A DNA stretch of 64,000 nt, taken from the NCBI GenBank assembly GCA_025057755.1, contig JANWVC010000029.1, forward strand, positions 1 to 64,000, written 5' to 3'. The stretch's first letter is position 1. Each line of letters starts with the position of its first letter. Source of the stretch: Limisphaera sp. GTDB lineage: Bacteria > Verrucomicrobiota > Verrucomicrobiia > Limisphaerales > Limisphaeraceae. Shown one piece after another: positions 1 through 9,370 of this stretch. Below the pieces are notes generated by a model. The model was not told the origin of the DNA, did not search any database, and saw only the letters and a list, made by a program, of their open reading frames with translations. A program made the translations under genes and the position numbers.

Positions 1-3000
1 GTTTGCAACGTAAGCGTACAGGTTCTTCCCGCCAAGTTCCCCGATGGGATCGCGGCTTGGCCACCGTCCCAAGCCGGGGCTGTAGGGGCGGTATTCGTAA
101 AGGACCAGGTCGGTCGTGGGGTCGGTGCGCTTGGTCGAGAACCGGAACGGGTTTTCCTTGGCCAACGGCCCGGTCGCCCGCAGCGGCTCGCCAAACGGAC
201 CGTATTCGTAACGGGCGCTCTCGGTCCCGTCCTGCGCTTGGACCAGCGCAGCTACGTTGCCGTTCCCATCGTAGGCGGCAAAGTGCGTTGCGGCTTGCGG
301 GGTTGAGTGTTGCGTGACCCACAACAGCCCGCCCACTCCCCCGGCGCCATCCAGCGTGCCGGACAGGTCCAAACCCCACACATAGCTCCGCACCAGCGCG
401 TTGTTCGTAGCGTTCAACTCCGCGATGTGCCGGCCAAACAACATAGGATCGCTCACCCACTTCAGGTCTTCCGTCACTTGCCACGTCCCGGAGCTTCCGT
501 CAGCCGTGATCTGCCGCACGCGGCGGCCCAGCCCGTCGTACTGCCACTCCACCCGACGCCAAGAGGCCCGGGGCGTAAGGCTCATACTCTCCACCCCCAC
601 CAGCCGGTTCTCCGCATCCCATCGGTACCGCCACCGACCGTCCTGAACCAAATTCCCGTCCAGATCATAAACCAGTGTTTCCGGGCTGGGACTGACAAAG
701 GCCCGCCGCACTTCCGTCTGCACCCGATCCGGCTGGCCACGAACTACTCCCACGTTCGTAATCACCACCCATACCGCCCCCGTGGAGTTTTGTACCGGGA
801 CTTCACCGTACCACAACCGCCCCTGTCGAATTACCGAGGTCCACGCATTCGTGTCCCACCACAGCGTCACTGTGGCCGTTTCCGCCGCGACTCCCGAGGC
901 TGCGACCACTGGAGGCACGGTGCGGCTGGTGTACTGGTTGAGCCGATTGACGGTGAACGTGCTCCAATGCAGCGACTGGCCTCGCTCATCGCCGCCCCAG
1001 CCGCTCAGGGTCCGGTTCCCGATCGCATCATGCCGGTACTCATACTGCTGGCCAGCCACCGGGCGACCGTCGCCCCAGTAACGCCGACCTGATTCCAACT
1101 GTCCGAAAGCATCATATCGATAGAGCCAGTAGCTGCCGTCGGCTGTGAGAGCCCGAACCCGCTGGCCACGGGTATCATATGTCCAACTTAGGCGGCTAAC
1201 CAGGCCTGTGGCCACACTGGATTGAACGTTTGTCAACCTGTTCCACAAGTCGAACGATCGGATCGTGCTCATGCGCCCGGTACCCGAGGATTGGAAATTG
1301 ATCCGCCGCACCAACGGTGCCAGGGTTTCCCATTCATAATCAGCCCGATTCCCCAACTCATCGGCCACGCTGAGCAACCGGTTGGCGCCGTCCCACATGT
1401 AATCCACTCGGCTGAGCCGGTTCGACCCTTGCCAGACCTCGCGGGTACGCAACCGACCCGCTTGATCCAAGATGTTGGTGACCCGCACTCCGTCTAATGG
1501 TCCGCCGATCCAGGCTTCGCTGTGAAGCTCTCCCGCTGGTGTGTACCATCGCCGCAGGGTAGCTGGTCCGTGCACAACCTCTCGGATGCGGCCACGAGGA
1601 TCGTAGTGGTTGGTATACCCCAACGTTCCGTCACTATAATGAACTTTTACCAAGTCACCCGCTTGATTGTAGACATAAGAGGTAACCACCCCTCGAGCCC
1701 ATTGACGGCTGATCAGCCGCCCGCCGGGCGACCAAGCATAGAGCACGGCCCGGCTCGGCGCAGGCAACCCGGTGTTTGGATCCGCGTACCACTTGCTTCT
1801 CAACCGGCCGTTGGCATCGTAAAACCAAGCCGTGTGGGAAACCCCGCTCACACCTTGCCCTGTGTTGAGGTTGAACTGCTGCCATGTGACCAAATTGGTC
1901 AATCTTCCGGCGTGATCATACGCATATTCCGTCGGCCACCCCGTGCTGCCCCAAGTCCGGTGGATCTGGCCCACAGCATTATAAACGGTGCGTTCCCAAC
2001 GGCCCCCAGGGTAACTCACGTTCGTGACGCGCAAAGACGGGTCATACTGCCAGGTGGTGACGCCTGTCGACAATGGTCCCGGCCCATCTGGATCAGGCTG
2101 AATGGTTTGAACCCGCAGATCCGCTTCGTTATAACTGTGGGTAGTCAAGCCGTTACGTCCGTCGATGACCTGCGTTTGTCGGTCATGGGCATCGTAACCG
2201 TAATGCACTACTTGGAGCAGAGTATTGCGGTTGGTATTGCTCCACAAACGGACACGCGCTAGCAAACCGTTCGTATAGAGTTGTTCCATCAGCGAGTGAT
2301 CTGGGTAAGTAATCGTGACCAGACGCTGCCTCTGAGCCGGCAGTCGTGTGGTCACCGTGGTCGTGGTCCGATTATTTTGAACACTCACGCGGGTTTCCGG
2401 GAAGCTGTTGCTGACGCGTTCCTCGGAAACCATAATTTCTTGTGTACCGTCCCATTCCCATTGCCGGTGGATCTGCCACACCCGACCTTGCTCTTGGGCG
2501 ACCGTTTGGGCGCGCCGGCTCATCCGATCCGAACCATCGAGGTCGATCCGGCCATTGCGGTCAAAATCCAAGACGGTCCGCTCCAGTTGTCCATCCGCTC
2601 CATACACATACAGCCACTGCACGCCGTCGGCGTCCACGCTTCGAACCAAGCGGCCGGCAGCGTCATACATGCGCCATTCCTCCCCTTCGGGATACTGGGT
2701 CCGGATCGACCGGCCCAGCATGTCGGTCCATTCGGTGCTCCACTCCGGGCTGCCAAAGTCGCCGCGGATGGTCCGTTTCCACAATGATCCCTGGCTGACT
2801 CCATAAACGTAAGACTCCCAGAGCGCTCCTGTGCCACGCACGCTCTTGAGCCTGCCATCTCGGTAATAACTCTCCAACCGCGTGGCCTGGTGGGGATAGG
2901 TGATACGTATTTCCCGGCCGCCTTGTGGGGTATTAGTGTAGAAATACACAGTCACGCCTCCTAAGGCATTGGTCTGGCGCACCAAACGGCCAGCCGTGTC

Positions 3001-4419
3001 ATAGAGGTTCGCCTCTAACACATGTCGGCTACCGTCCCGTCCCACCCGGTATCGCACCCGGACCTGTCCCGCGGCGTCGAGGAGATTGGACCAGGTGATG
3101 CCATTACGCTGAAACCCCACCCGCCGGCGCAGAGCATCATACAGATGCACCGTGGTTACGCCGTCTCGGTCGGTCTCGGCGTGCAGCCCACAGCAATCGT
3201 AACTGAAGGTTTCATAAGAATCATCCAGGTACGTAATCCGCCGGGCACGATGGAAGGCATCAAAATCAGAGTAACTCCGCTGATCCACTAACCATGTCAG
3301 GCCGGCCTCGACAGAATAGGTTTGCTCCAACACTGTTTCTCCATGGGAACCTTTAACCCTGATGGCGCGCTGGCCTCGGATGATGGATGTCGGATTCTGG
3401 GGGTGATCTGGCTGCCCGGTGCTTGTGACGGTCACAACCCAGCCGTTCGTTTCGATCCGCTCGAACAGGCTGACCGTACCATCCGGATGGTGAGTCGCCA
3501 AGATGCGGCCGCTAATTGGGTCGCGCACCGTGACGGTTCTTTCGGTGCCCGCATTCGCCAGAGCCTCACTGTAAGTCAGTCCGGGCACTGCCACACGTAG
3601 GGTGACACTCCCGGTGGGGGCATATAATGCATACGTGCGAGCGATTTCTGCGGAGCCTACCCGCTCGATCACCGTACGAGGACTCCGCAGCGCGAAAGAG
3701 CCGTCGTCGCCTGCTGCCACCGGTTCATAGCTATATTCTACCACTCGCACCAACCCGGGGTTCGACAAGGGGGATGTATCCAGCCAGGTTGACCGGATGC
3801 GCAGGGGACGACCCTGCGCATCATAGCTGTCATACTCCACCCAACTCCCATCGGCCCGCTCCACCCGCCGCAAGGGCGGCAAGTGCATCGAGGGCGTGTA
3901 AACCACCTCGTTGGTGTCATAATAGCTATATCGATTGGTTTGTGCCTCCGACCCCGAGCCGATGATTTCCTGAATGAGGCCTTCGCCCCATGGAAAATGC
4001 TGATAAATGCGCTGCATCTGGAAATTCGTTTCCCCACCGGCCAGCCCCGATTGCAGCATCAGCGTCCGGAGCAGGGAGCCGTCCGGTGCATGGTGCCACC
4101 TTTGCCACACACGCCGCTCGGTGCGACCGTCCGGTTCCAACAACCGCCACAGACCGGCCTGCTCCTCCCAAGTATACATCCACACCCGGTCTGCTGCTCC
4201 AGGTCGTTGTTCCCGGACTCGAATCCGGTTCGTGACCGCCGGACCGTCGGGGTAATCGACCGTCCAAGTAACAATCCGATGCTGCTCCGGATTTTGCAAA
4301 ACATACCGACCCGTCTCGTCCCTTTGGCTCGTAAGAGCCATGACATTGTAGAAACTTACTTGATAACCACTGTCTCCTGACAGCCGATCTATGTTGGCCA
4401 CCGCCTGAGGGGCAACCAC
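1..4419 (-). CDS. Rhs/YD-repeat protein, C-terminal core (partial at left edge, cut off from its N-terminus by an in-frame TAA)
   Basis: The minus strand is open in one frame from the stop at 4420-4422 to the window edge, about 1,470 codons. The translation is full of YD/RHS repeat units (for example YDAAGRLVR, YDARGQRV-like and GRLISRQW segments). It ends near position 1 with the Rhs core signature YEYRPYSPGLGRWPSRDPIG followed by ELGGKNLYAYVAN. In Rhs proteins this signature marks the end of the conserved shell and precedes a variable, often toxic, C-terminal tip; here the tip lies outside the window. The frame is the same as that of the preceding exported fragment (4420-5892). No convincing ribosome-binding site precedes the GTG at 4417-4419 or the first in-frame ATG, so I read this as the rest of one gene rather than an independent gene. 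Rhs proteins form hollow beta-shells that encapsulate toxins or act at the cell surface. The family call is firm; whether this part is expressed is not. Confidence 0.88.
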   Translation of the reverse strand, partial: MVAPQAVANIDRLSGDSGYQVSFYNVMALTSQRDETGRYVLQNPEQHRIVTWTVDYPDGPAVTNRIRVREQRPGAADRVWMYTWEEQAGLWRLLEPDGRTERRVWQRWHHAPDGSLLRTLMLQSGLAGGETNFQMQRIYQHFPWGEGLIQEIIGSGSEAQTNRYSYYDTNEVVYTPSMHLPPLRRVERADGSWVEYDSYDAQGRPLRIRSTWLDTSPLSNPGLVRVVEYSYEPVAAGDDGSFALRSPRTVIERVGSAEIARTYALYAPTGSVTLRVAVPGLTYSEALANAGTERTVTVRDPISGRILATHHPDGTVSLFERIETNGWVVTVTSTGQPDHPQNPTSIIRGQRAIRVKGSHGETVLEQTYSVEAGLTWLVDQRSYSDFDAFHRARRITYLDDSYETFSYDCCGLHAETDRDGVTTVHLYDALRRRVGFQRNGITWSNLLDAAGQVRVRYRVGRDGSRHVLEANLYDTAGRLVRQTNALGGVTVYFYTNTPQGGREIRITYPHQATRLESYYRDGRLKSVRGTGALWESYVYGVSQGSLWKRTIRGDFGSPEWSTEWTDMLGRSIRTQYPEGEEWRMYDAAGRLVRSVDADGVQWLYVYGADGQLERTVLDFDRNGRIDLDGSDRMSRRAQTVAQEQGRVWQIHRQWEWDGTQEIMVSEERVSNSFPETRVSVQNNRTTTTVTTRLPAQRQRLVTITYPDHSLMEQLYTNGLLARVRLWSNTNRNTLLQVVHYGYDAHDRQTQVIDGRNGLTTHSYNEADLRVQTIQPDPDGPGPLSTGVTTWQYDPSLRVTNVSYPGGRWERTVYNAVGQIHRTWGSTGWPTEYAYDHAGRLTNLVTWQQFNLNTGQGVSGVSHTAWFYDANGRLRSKWYADPNTGLPAPSRAVLYAWSPGGRLISRQWARGVVTSYVYNQAGDLVKVHYSDGTLGYTNHYDPRGRIREVVHGPATLRRWYTPAGELHSEAWIGGPLDGVRVTNILDQAGRLRTREVWQGSNRLSRVDYMWDGANRLLSVADELGNRADYEWETLAPLVRRINFQSSGTGRMSTIRSFDLWNRLTNVQSSVATGLVSRLSWTYDTRGQRVRALTADGSYWLYRYDAFGQLESGRRYWGDGRPVAGQQYEYRHDAIGNRTLSGWGGDERGQSLHWSTFTVNRLNQYTSRTVPPVVAASGVAAETATVTLWWDTNAWTSVIRQGRLWYGEVPVQNSTGAVWVVITNVGVVRGQPDRVQTEVRRAFVSPSPETLVYDLDGNLVQDGRWRYRWDAENRLVGVESMSLTPRASWRRVEWQYDGLGRRVRQITADGSSGTWQVTEDLKWVSDPMLFGRHIAELNATNNALVRSYVWGLDLSGTLDGAGGVGGLLWVTQHSTPQAATHFAAYDGNGNVAALVQAQDGTESARYEYGPFGEPLRATGPLAKENPFRFSTKRTDPTTDLVLYEYRPYSPGLGRWPSRDPIGELGGKNLYAYVAN

Positions 4420-4422
4420 TTA
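4420..4422 (-). other. In-frame TAA splitting the Rhs gene
   Basis: The codon after the residues RERLN on the minus strand is TAA. Reading straight through it continues in the same frame as VVAPQAVANI and then about 1,470 codons of Rhs repeats. From memory of verrucomicrobial Rhs proteins, this spot matches an LRQVKAPQ-like stretch, which would make the stop a one-base change of CAA (Gln). Sequencing error, a real nonsense mutation or programmed readthrough would all look the same here. Confidence 0.75.
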
Positions 4423-5892
4423 GTTTAACCGTTCGCGGGAAACAATCCGGCCGCCGCGATTCTGCTGGTTGGTCACGTACAAGACCTGCACTCCGCCCTG
4501 CCCGTGTTGGCCGCCGAATGAGAGGTTGAACACATCTGCCAGCCCGCCAGTGGAGCTCTCTCCAGCCCAAAAGCTGCCGGCGCTGCCGCCACCCTGCGCC
4601 ACGCCCATGCTGAGGTGCAAACAAGGGTTAACCATGGCGTCGCTGGCACCTGCGCCACAATCTGCGCAACCCCACTCCCGTGTGAGGCCCCGACCATCCA
4701 ACGCGTCTTCAGGACCGCCAGCCTCGCATCCGCCCGGCCCCCCGGCACCCGGCGGCGCAGCTTCTTCCGCGGGCTCGATTGCAAAGTCCACCAGCATTAT
4801 ACTCGCATGACCCGCACACCCAGTGGTACAATTAGCTGCAGGCCAGGCTTCCACAGCCAACCATTCCCCGCTCTCAGAGGGGAACCACCACTCCGGCCCG
4901 GGGGCTTCCATCACCATTTCGACGCGTTGTCGACTCGACCGCCTCTGGCCTGCCACGATCTGCTGCTCCACACGGGTGTATCGAATCTTGTATCGCTCGC
5001 CCTGAATGGTGCCGCTAATTCGGGCACGCCAGCGGCACCCCACAGCACTGGCACAGGATTCGTCGGCGGAAAGGTTATTGTTGGCAAAGGGTGTGACCGA
5101 GGAGGCACCCTGCCCAAAGTCAGCAGGTTGCCGTTCCCGCAACAAACTGCTGACCAAAGTTACCAACGCCTCGGTGGTGTACTCTCCCAAGTACAACCCA
5201 TCATGGGACTCGTAACAGGAAGCTCGGCCATGGGCGTGAAAGTGTTCGTCAATGTACCAACTACTCCAACAAGTGATGACATTGGCAACGGCAGTGTTAC
5301 AAGGATGAGATGGATTGTAAACGGCGTTGCTGGAAACACAATTGTCCCAATAGGAGAAATCCCCTAACCATTCATTGCAATTCAAGTTCACCCCAAGTAT
5401 GCATCCAGGCGGATCACTGCCGTTGGCAGTCTCGATGCAACGATAACTGCTTTCATAACTGTCATAATACCAACTATAATAATAAAACTGCATCCATCCT
5501 GAAAAATTTGTAGTAAAGCCGGGAATGCAACCATCGTGCTCAGGTAATCGAGTGCGAATCGTTCCATCTGGCAACTTCTGGGGATCAACGAAGCTGCCGC
5601 CAGTGCTCGTATAGCCTGCACTCTGGACCGTCGCGAATGACCCGCGATAAACACCGTGCCCATGGTTATCAAACGCACCGGAGTACCCGTACAGCTGCGC
5701 CAAGAAATACCTTTTGGGACAGTCGCCACAGACAAAGCCGACCTTGCCCCGGCTGGCAGACACAAAGACTGCTTCAGGCATGATCGAGGGACACTGCCCC
5801 ACACCCAGGCTACTGCCGCTCAGCCACATGGGGAGCGCCAGCCATGCAACTACCGGCCAATCTCGATAACCGAGCTGGTTCGTGCGATGCAT
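4420..5892 (-). CDS. Exported N-terminal part of interrupted Rhs protein
   Basis: 490 codons. I chose the ATG at 5890-5892 because GAGGAGGTG lies just upstream, a strong ribosome-binding site; the longer TTG start overlaps the previous gene. Residues 1 to about 33 (MHRTNQLGYRDWPVVAWLALP onward to GVGQ) look like a Sec signal peptide, so the product should be exported. The middle is rich in Cys, Trp and Tyr, with no domain I can name. The last hundred residues (LHLSMGVAQGGGSAGSFW, then VQVLYVTNQQ) resemble the region preceding the Rhs repeats in verrucomicrobial homologues, and the frame then hits TAA. If translation really ends here, the cell makes a secreted Rhs leader without its shell. It starts 14 bp after the LamG gene and is probably co-transcribed with it. 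Confidence 0.8.
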   Translation of the reverse strand: MHRTNQLGYRDWPVVAWLALPMWLSGSSLGVGQCPSIMPEAVFVSASRGKVGFVCGDCPKRYFLAQLYGYSGAFDNHGHGVYRGSFATVQSAGYTSTGGSFVDPQKLPDGTIRTRLPEHDGCIPGFTTNFSGWMQFYYYSWYYDSYESSYRCIETANGSDPPGCILGVNLNCNEWLGDFSYWDNCVSSNAVYNPSHPCNTAVANVITCWSSWYIDEHFHAHGRASCYESHDGLYLGEYTTEALVTLVSSLLRERQPADFGQGASSVTPFANNNLSADESCASAVGCRWRARISGTIQGERYKIRYTRVEQQIVAGQRRSSRQRVEMVMEAPGPEWWFPSESGEWLAVEAWPAANCTTGCAGHASIMLVDFAIEPAEEAAPPGAGGPGGCEAGGPEDALDGRGLTREWGCADCGAGASDAMVNPCLHLSMGVAQGGGSAGSFWAGESSTGGLADVFNLSFGGQHGQGGVQVLYVTNQQNRGGRIVSRERLN

Positions 5893-5906
5893 CGGACACC
5901 TCCTCG

Positions 5907-8423
5907 CTACCAAGGTCGATCCACGCGCAAGTGCACGTGGATCGCATCCACAATTGCCCCCGCTACGCCGGGATTCCGGCCTTGGGCCACTTCCACTCCG
6001 TCTTCTACGCCATCGCCGTCGCTGTCGGAGTTGATCGGGTTGGTGCCCAAGAAAGTCTCCTGCAAATCAGCCAGACCGTCGCGGTCGCTATCCCGCTTAC
6101 ACAAGCCGGCTGGCCCCAGCCGATAGAGTGCATCCACCTCGACCGCGGCTAACGCCCGGCGATAAAGCCGTATCTCGTCCAACCCGCCCTTATAGAAGCC
6201 TCGAAAACCCTCCTGCGGATGCACTCCTACCCGCACCGGTTCCCCGTTGGTCAGACTGCCCGGTCGCACTTGTGGGTTAAACCGAAGTCGCTCTAAGCCG
6301 TCTACATACAACCGGCCGCCATCAGAAGCCTGCCGATCCAGCACCCACACCACATGGTGCCACCCCCCGTCCCGCAAATCGGGCCCACTGCTTATGAAAT
6401 TGGCAAAGCCTCCCGCGTCAGCCAATTGAACACCCAATCGTCCGTCTAACAGAAACACTTCCCAGCCCAATGCGCTTCCGACGTCCGAGGCCCATCGTTT
6501 TCCCACCAGACTCATCACACCAAAGTCCGTGATGTTGAACTCCGGCCGCACCCACAGCTCCACCGAAAAGGCTTCCCCTACAGCCACGTCCCACAACGAT
6601 GCTGGCCCCGCGTCCGCTCCATCGTCCGCCCCGTCGTACTCTAGTCCACCGCCCACTACCGCCGGGCCAAAGCCCAATCCATTGCGCAAACGCAACGCAT
6701 TGGTCCGGGCCAGGTCCCAAGGCCAAGCGTCCACGGGCCACCAGGTCACAAGCCCTGCCGGCGGCTCTCCGCAACTTGGCCACACTTTCCCGGCCCCGGC
6801 CGCTTGATAGATCCCCCAAAGTTCTGAAGCTGATAATGCTCGGCCGTAGATTGCAACCTCGTCCAGCCGGCCCACTCCCCACCAACCGTACTGTGGGATG
6901 GCTCCCAGCGTCACCGGCTGGGTTGTCGCACGTAAGGTCCCCACGGCCGCGCGGTTGGTCTGCTCCCGACCATTCACATAAAGTCGCAAACGCTCACTGT
7001 CCCATGTCAGCGCTACATGATGCCATCGCTCCGGAGTCAATGCGCCGGCGTACGCGATGCGTACCCACCCTGGCCCTGTCAATTCCACGCCGCCCTCAAT
7101 CCGGTTGGACCAAACCACTAAACTGTATTGCTGCTGTCCCGGACCGTCCTTGGCCACAACCGGCAAAGGCCGGGTTTCACCACCTATCCAATACACCCAG
7201 CCCTCCAATGTCAGGCCCGTGGTTCCGTTAAGTGGTCCGGCATCCGCGACGGTCAATCCTCCCGCTCCGCTCAGTATCAGCCCCCGCCCCACCGCACCTG
7301 CTCCCCAACCTATGCTGCCTTGCGTCGAACTTGTCAGTCCGTTGACCACTTCGCGCCCATCGCCTGCCAGTGGCCACCATGCCACACACCCCGCGGGCAT
7401 AGGAACCGGCCCCACCAACAGCCAGTCCATTACCAAAGCTTCACCGTGTTCCTTCCATGCTCCGGAAACTGCTACAACACCTAAGTCGACTCCACCCTTC
7501 CAGCTTAGAGAATCGTGTCCAGGTTCCCATCGGCCCGATCGAACCACCATCCCCGGTCCAAGGCGCCAGCGCGGTAATCGCTCCAACCTGTTCCGCACCG
7601 CACCCAATGGCACGCGCTCCACCAGGTACTGTCGATCCCCAGGCCCTTGGATCCACTGTTTGGCCACCGGCACCCACCCTGCGGTTTCCTCTTGAGGCCA
7701 CCCAAATGCCCGGCCGGAAACCAATCGCCATCCGCCCAACTCCACCACTGCATCGATCCCCTCCCACCGTCCTGCACCCTGAGCAGACCATTCCAACGGC
7801 ACTTCATCAACTACCCGGCCCTCTTCACCCCACCACTCCGTCCAGACCTCCAGCCAAACCTGATCCAACTTCCACCCTGCTGGCAAACTTTCCAACCAAC
7901 CTTCCAATAGCAGATCTTGCTCCACCCAATTGGGTCCCACACGTAAACGTACCCGACCAGGCAACCCCTCCAGGGCATTGGTGTACACAACCAGTCCATC
8001 TGATAACCCGAGCCCTACTCGGTCCAATACTTGCCCAATCACCACACTCTGCCTCAGTGCCTCCTCCCACAACACCACCGCTACTGGTCGCGCCCGCACC
8101 TGCCGATTAGGCCCGACTCTCCATTGAACTGCACCTTCCGGATGCCCCAATCGACCCACCCTGACCCCATGACGAGTACCCACTGCCTCAGCCCGCCCCT
8201 CCCGCAGCTCCCACTTGAGGCCCCCTCCTCCCACGTGCTCCCAAGTCTCCCCTCGCATCGGCCCATTAGTTGCAACTCCAGCCCACCGTACCGATCGCCA
8301 CAAACGCTCCTGCCCCGACACCCAAGGCCCCTTAACGTCACCATTTGACCCACAGCAGCCTCCGACCCATATGCCCAACGTCAAGCCGACAACCGCGCCC
8401 CCAACCTTTCGATTCGCGTTCAT
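5907..8423 (-). CDS. LamG-domain lipoprotein with thrombospondin type 3-like tail
   Basis: 838 aa. It starts at ATG 8421-8423 behind GGAGGT. The N-terminus (MNANRKVGGAVVGLTLGIW, then VGGC) is a signal peptide with a plausible lipobox (VGG-C). The first 350 residues are unassigned. Two concanavalin A-like LamG domains follow: one with GLTLEGWVYW, ERWHHVALTWD and LYVNGREQT, the second with FSVELWVRPEF, GGWHHVVWVLDR and LYVDGLERL. Near residue 780-825 are acidic DSDRDGLADLQE and NSDSDGDGVEDGVE calcium-binding repeats. LamG domains usually bind carbohydrate or protein ligands outside the cell. It lies directly upstream of the Rhs gene (14 bp) and likely shares its transcript. Function is otherwise unknown. 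Confidence 0.85.
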   Translation of the reverse strand: MNANRKVGGAVVGLTLGIWVGGCCGSNGDVKGPWVSGQERLWRSVRWAGVATNGPMRGETWEHVGGGGLKWELREGRAEAVGTRHGVRVGRLGHPEGAVQWRVGPNRQVRARPVAVVLWEEALRQSVVIGQVLDRVGLGLSDGLVVYTNALEGLPGRVRLRVGPNWVEQDLLLEGWLESLPAGWKLDQVWLEVWTEWWGEEGRVVDEVPLEWSAQGAGRWEGIDAVVELGGWRLVSGRAFGWPQEETAGWVPVAKQWIQGPGDRQYLVERVPLGAVRNRLERLPRWRLGPGMVVRSGRWEPGHDSLSWKGGVDLGVVAVSGAWKEHGEALVMDWLLVGPVPMPAGCVAWWPLAGDGREVVNGLTSSTQGSIGWGAGAVGRGLILSGAGGLTVADAGPLNGTTGLTLEGWVYWIGGETRPLPVVAKDGPGQQQYSLVVWSNRIEGGVELTGPGWVRIAYAGALTPERWHHVALTWDSERLRLYVNGREQTNRAAVGTLRATTQPVTLGAIPQYGWWGVGRLDEVAIYGRALSASELWGIYQAAGAGKVWPSCGEPPAGLVTWWPVDAWPWDLARTNALRLRNGLGFGPAVVGGGLEYDGADDGADAGPASLWDVAVGEAFSVELWVRPEFNITDFGVMSLVGKRWASDVGSALGWEVFLLDGRLGVQLADAGGFANFISSGPDLRDGGWHHVVWVLDRQASDGGRLYVDGLERLRFNPQVRPGSLTNGEPVRVGVHPQEGFRGFYKGGLDEIRLYRRALAAVEVDALYRLGPAGLCKRDSDRDGLADLQETFLGTNPINSDSDGDGVEDGVEVAQGRNPGVAGAIVDAIHVHLRVDRPW

Positions 8424-9370
8424 ATGTTACCTCCGACACAGCGCCTTAGACAAAGTGGACAGGGAACCAAGACCGCCTTAATCAGAGCCTCCTCAGCAGT
8501 CACGTCCATAGTCCCGGCCTGTATTACTAACAGCCGAGCACAAACAACCACCATTAAAAGTCGTTCCAACCATTTCACATGAAAGCCACACTGGGTCCCT
8601 GGAGCACAGATCCCTCACTACCCCCGTGCCATTGCCTGACCCTGAAAGGGCCGACCTATAAGCCGTAACCACTACCGAAGGCGAGCTACTGGCAGCGCGG
8701 CGGAATAGAGCGACAAGCGGTCCTCTGGTAAGCCTCTCATCAATCCGCGTCTCTGCTAAGAAACAACGCATAACGGGTTCCAGAGCTTAGCCGAGAGGGG
8801 TACTTTTCCCTCGTTCACCCAATTTGCATGCTCCAGTCAAGAGCAAAGTAAGTTTGCGTTTATGTTCTTGTCATTTACCGCGAGGCCCGCAGTGCGACGC
8901 GGTTTTGTGAAACCCCGGTGCCAAGATGTGGGGTGGCCCAGAGAAGGCACTCGAAGACGGGTTTGCGATTCGAGGGGCTTTCAAGTTGCGCAGCGGCGCA
9001 CAGCCAGGCAGGCTTGGATGGCAAGCCACCAGCAGGCGGTAGAGGAAGCCAACGGAGCAAAATCAGCTTCGGATTCAGCCTTTCGCAACACCACGATCGG
9101 GGGATTCGGCAATGCGGCGGATGGGATCGGTTCAACCGATTGCGAAGTTTCAGGATTAGGGAATCGCAAGTTTGAAGGACCCTGCAAAATTGGATGCGGG
9201 GCAAGCGCCGCAACAGGGATGGCTTAAAACTGAAGGCCGGGGCCTATGGAATTAAAGCAACGGACAGCGCTAACCAGGAATGAACTGTGGCAGAGCTGGA
9301 ATGGCTCGGAGGTGCGTCGAGTCATGTTCGAACCGGTCGGGATGCTGGGTCGCTGCTGGATAAAGGTTAT
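8424..9370. other. Intergenic stretch, no recognisable gene
   Basis: 947 bp between the start of the LamG-Rhs unit and the end of the UvrA gene. Open frames up to 121 codons exist on both strands, but their translations are rich in Arg, Ala and Ser, lack ribosome-binding sites and resemble no family I know. The promoter of the LamG-Rhs unit must lie near the left end; I could not place it with confidence. Confidence 0.5.

Noticed and set aside
307..1092. 261-codon open frame on the plus strand opposite the Rhs gene
   Set aside because: Antisense to a clearly coding frame with Rhs repeats; its translation is low-complexity His/Pro/Arg and shows no family motif.
4417..4419. GTG directly after the Rhs stop as an independent start
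   Set aside because: No ribosome-binding site, no signal peptide, and the conserved block continues unbroken across the stop.
8862..9227. 121-codon plus-strand frame near the uvrA end
   Set aside because: Overlapped by other frames of similar length, no ribosome-binding site, no family resemblance.
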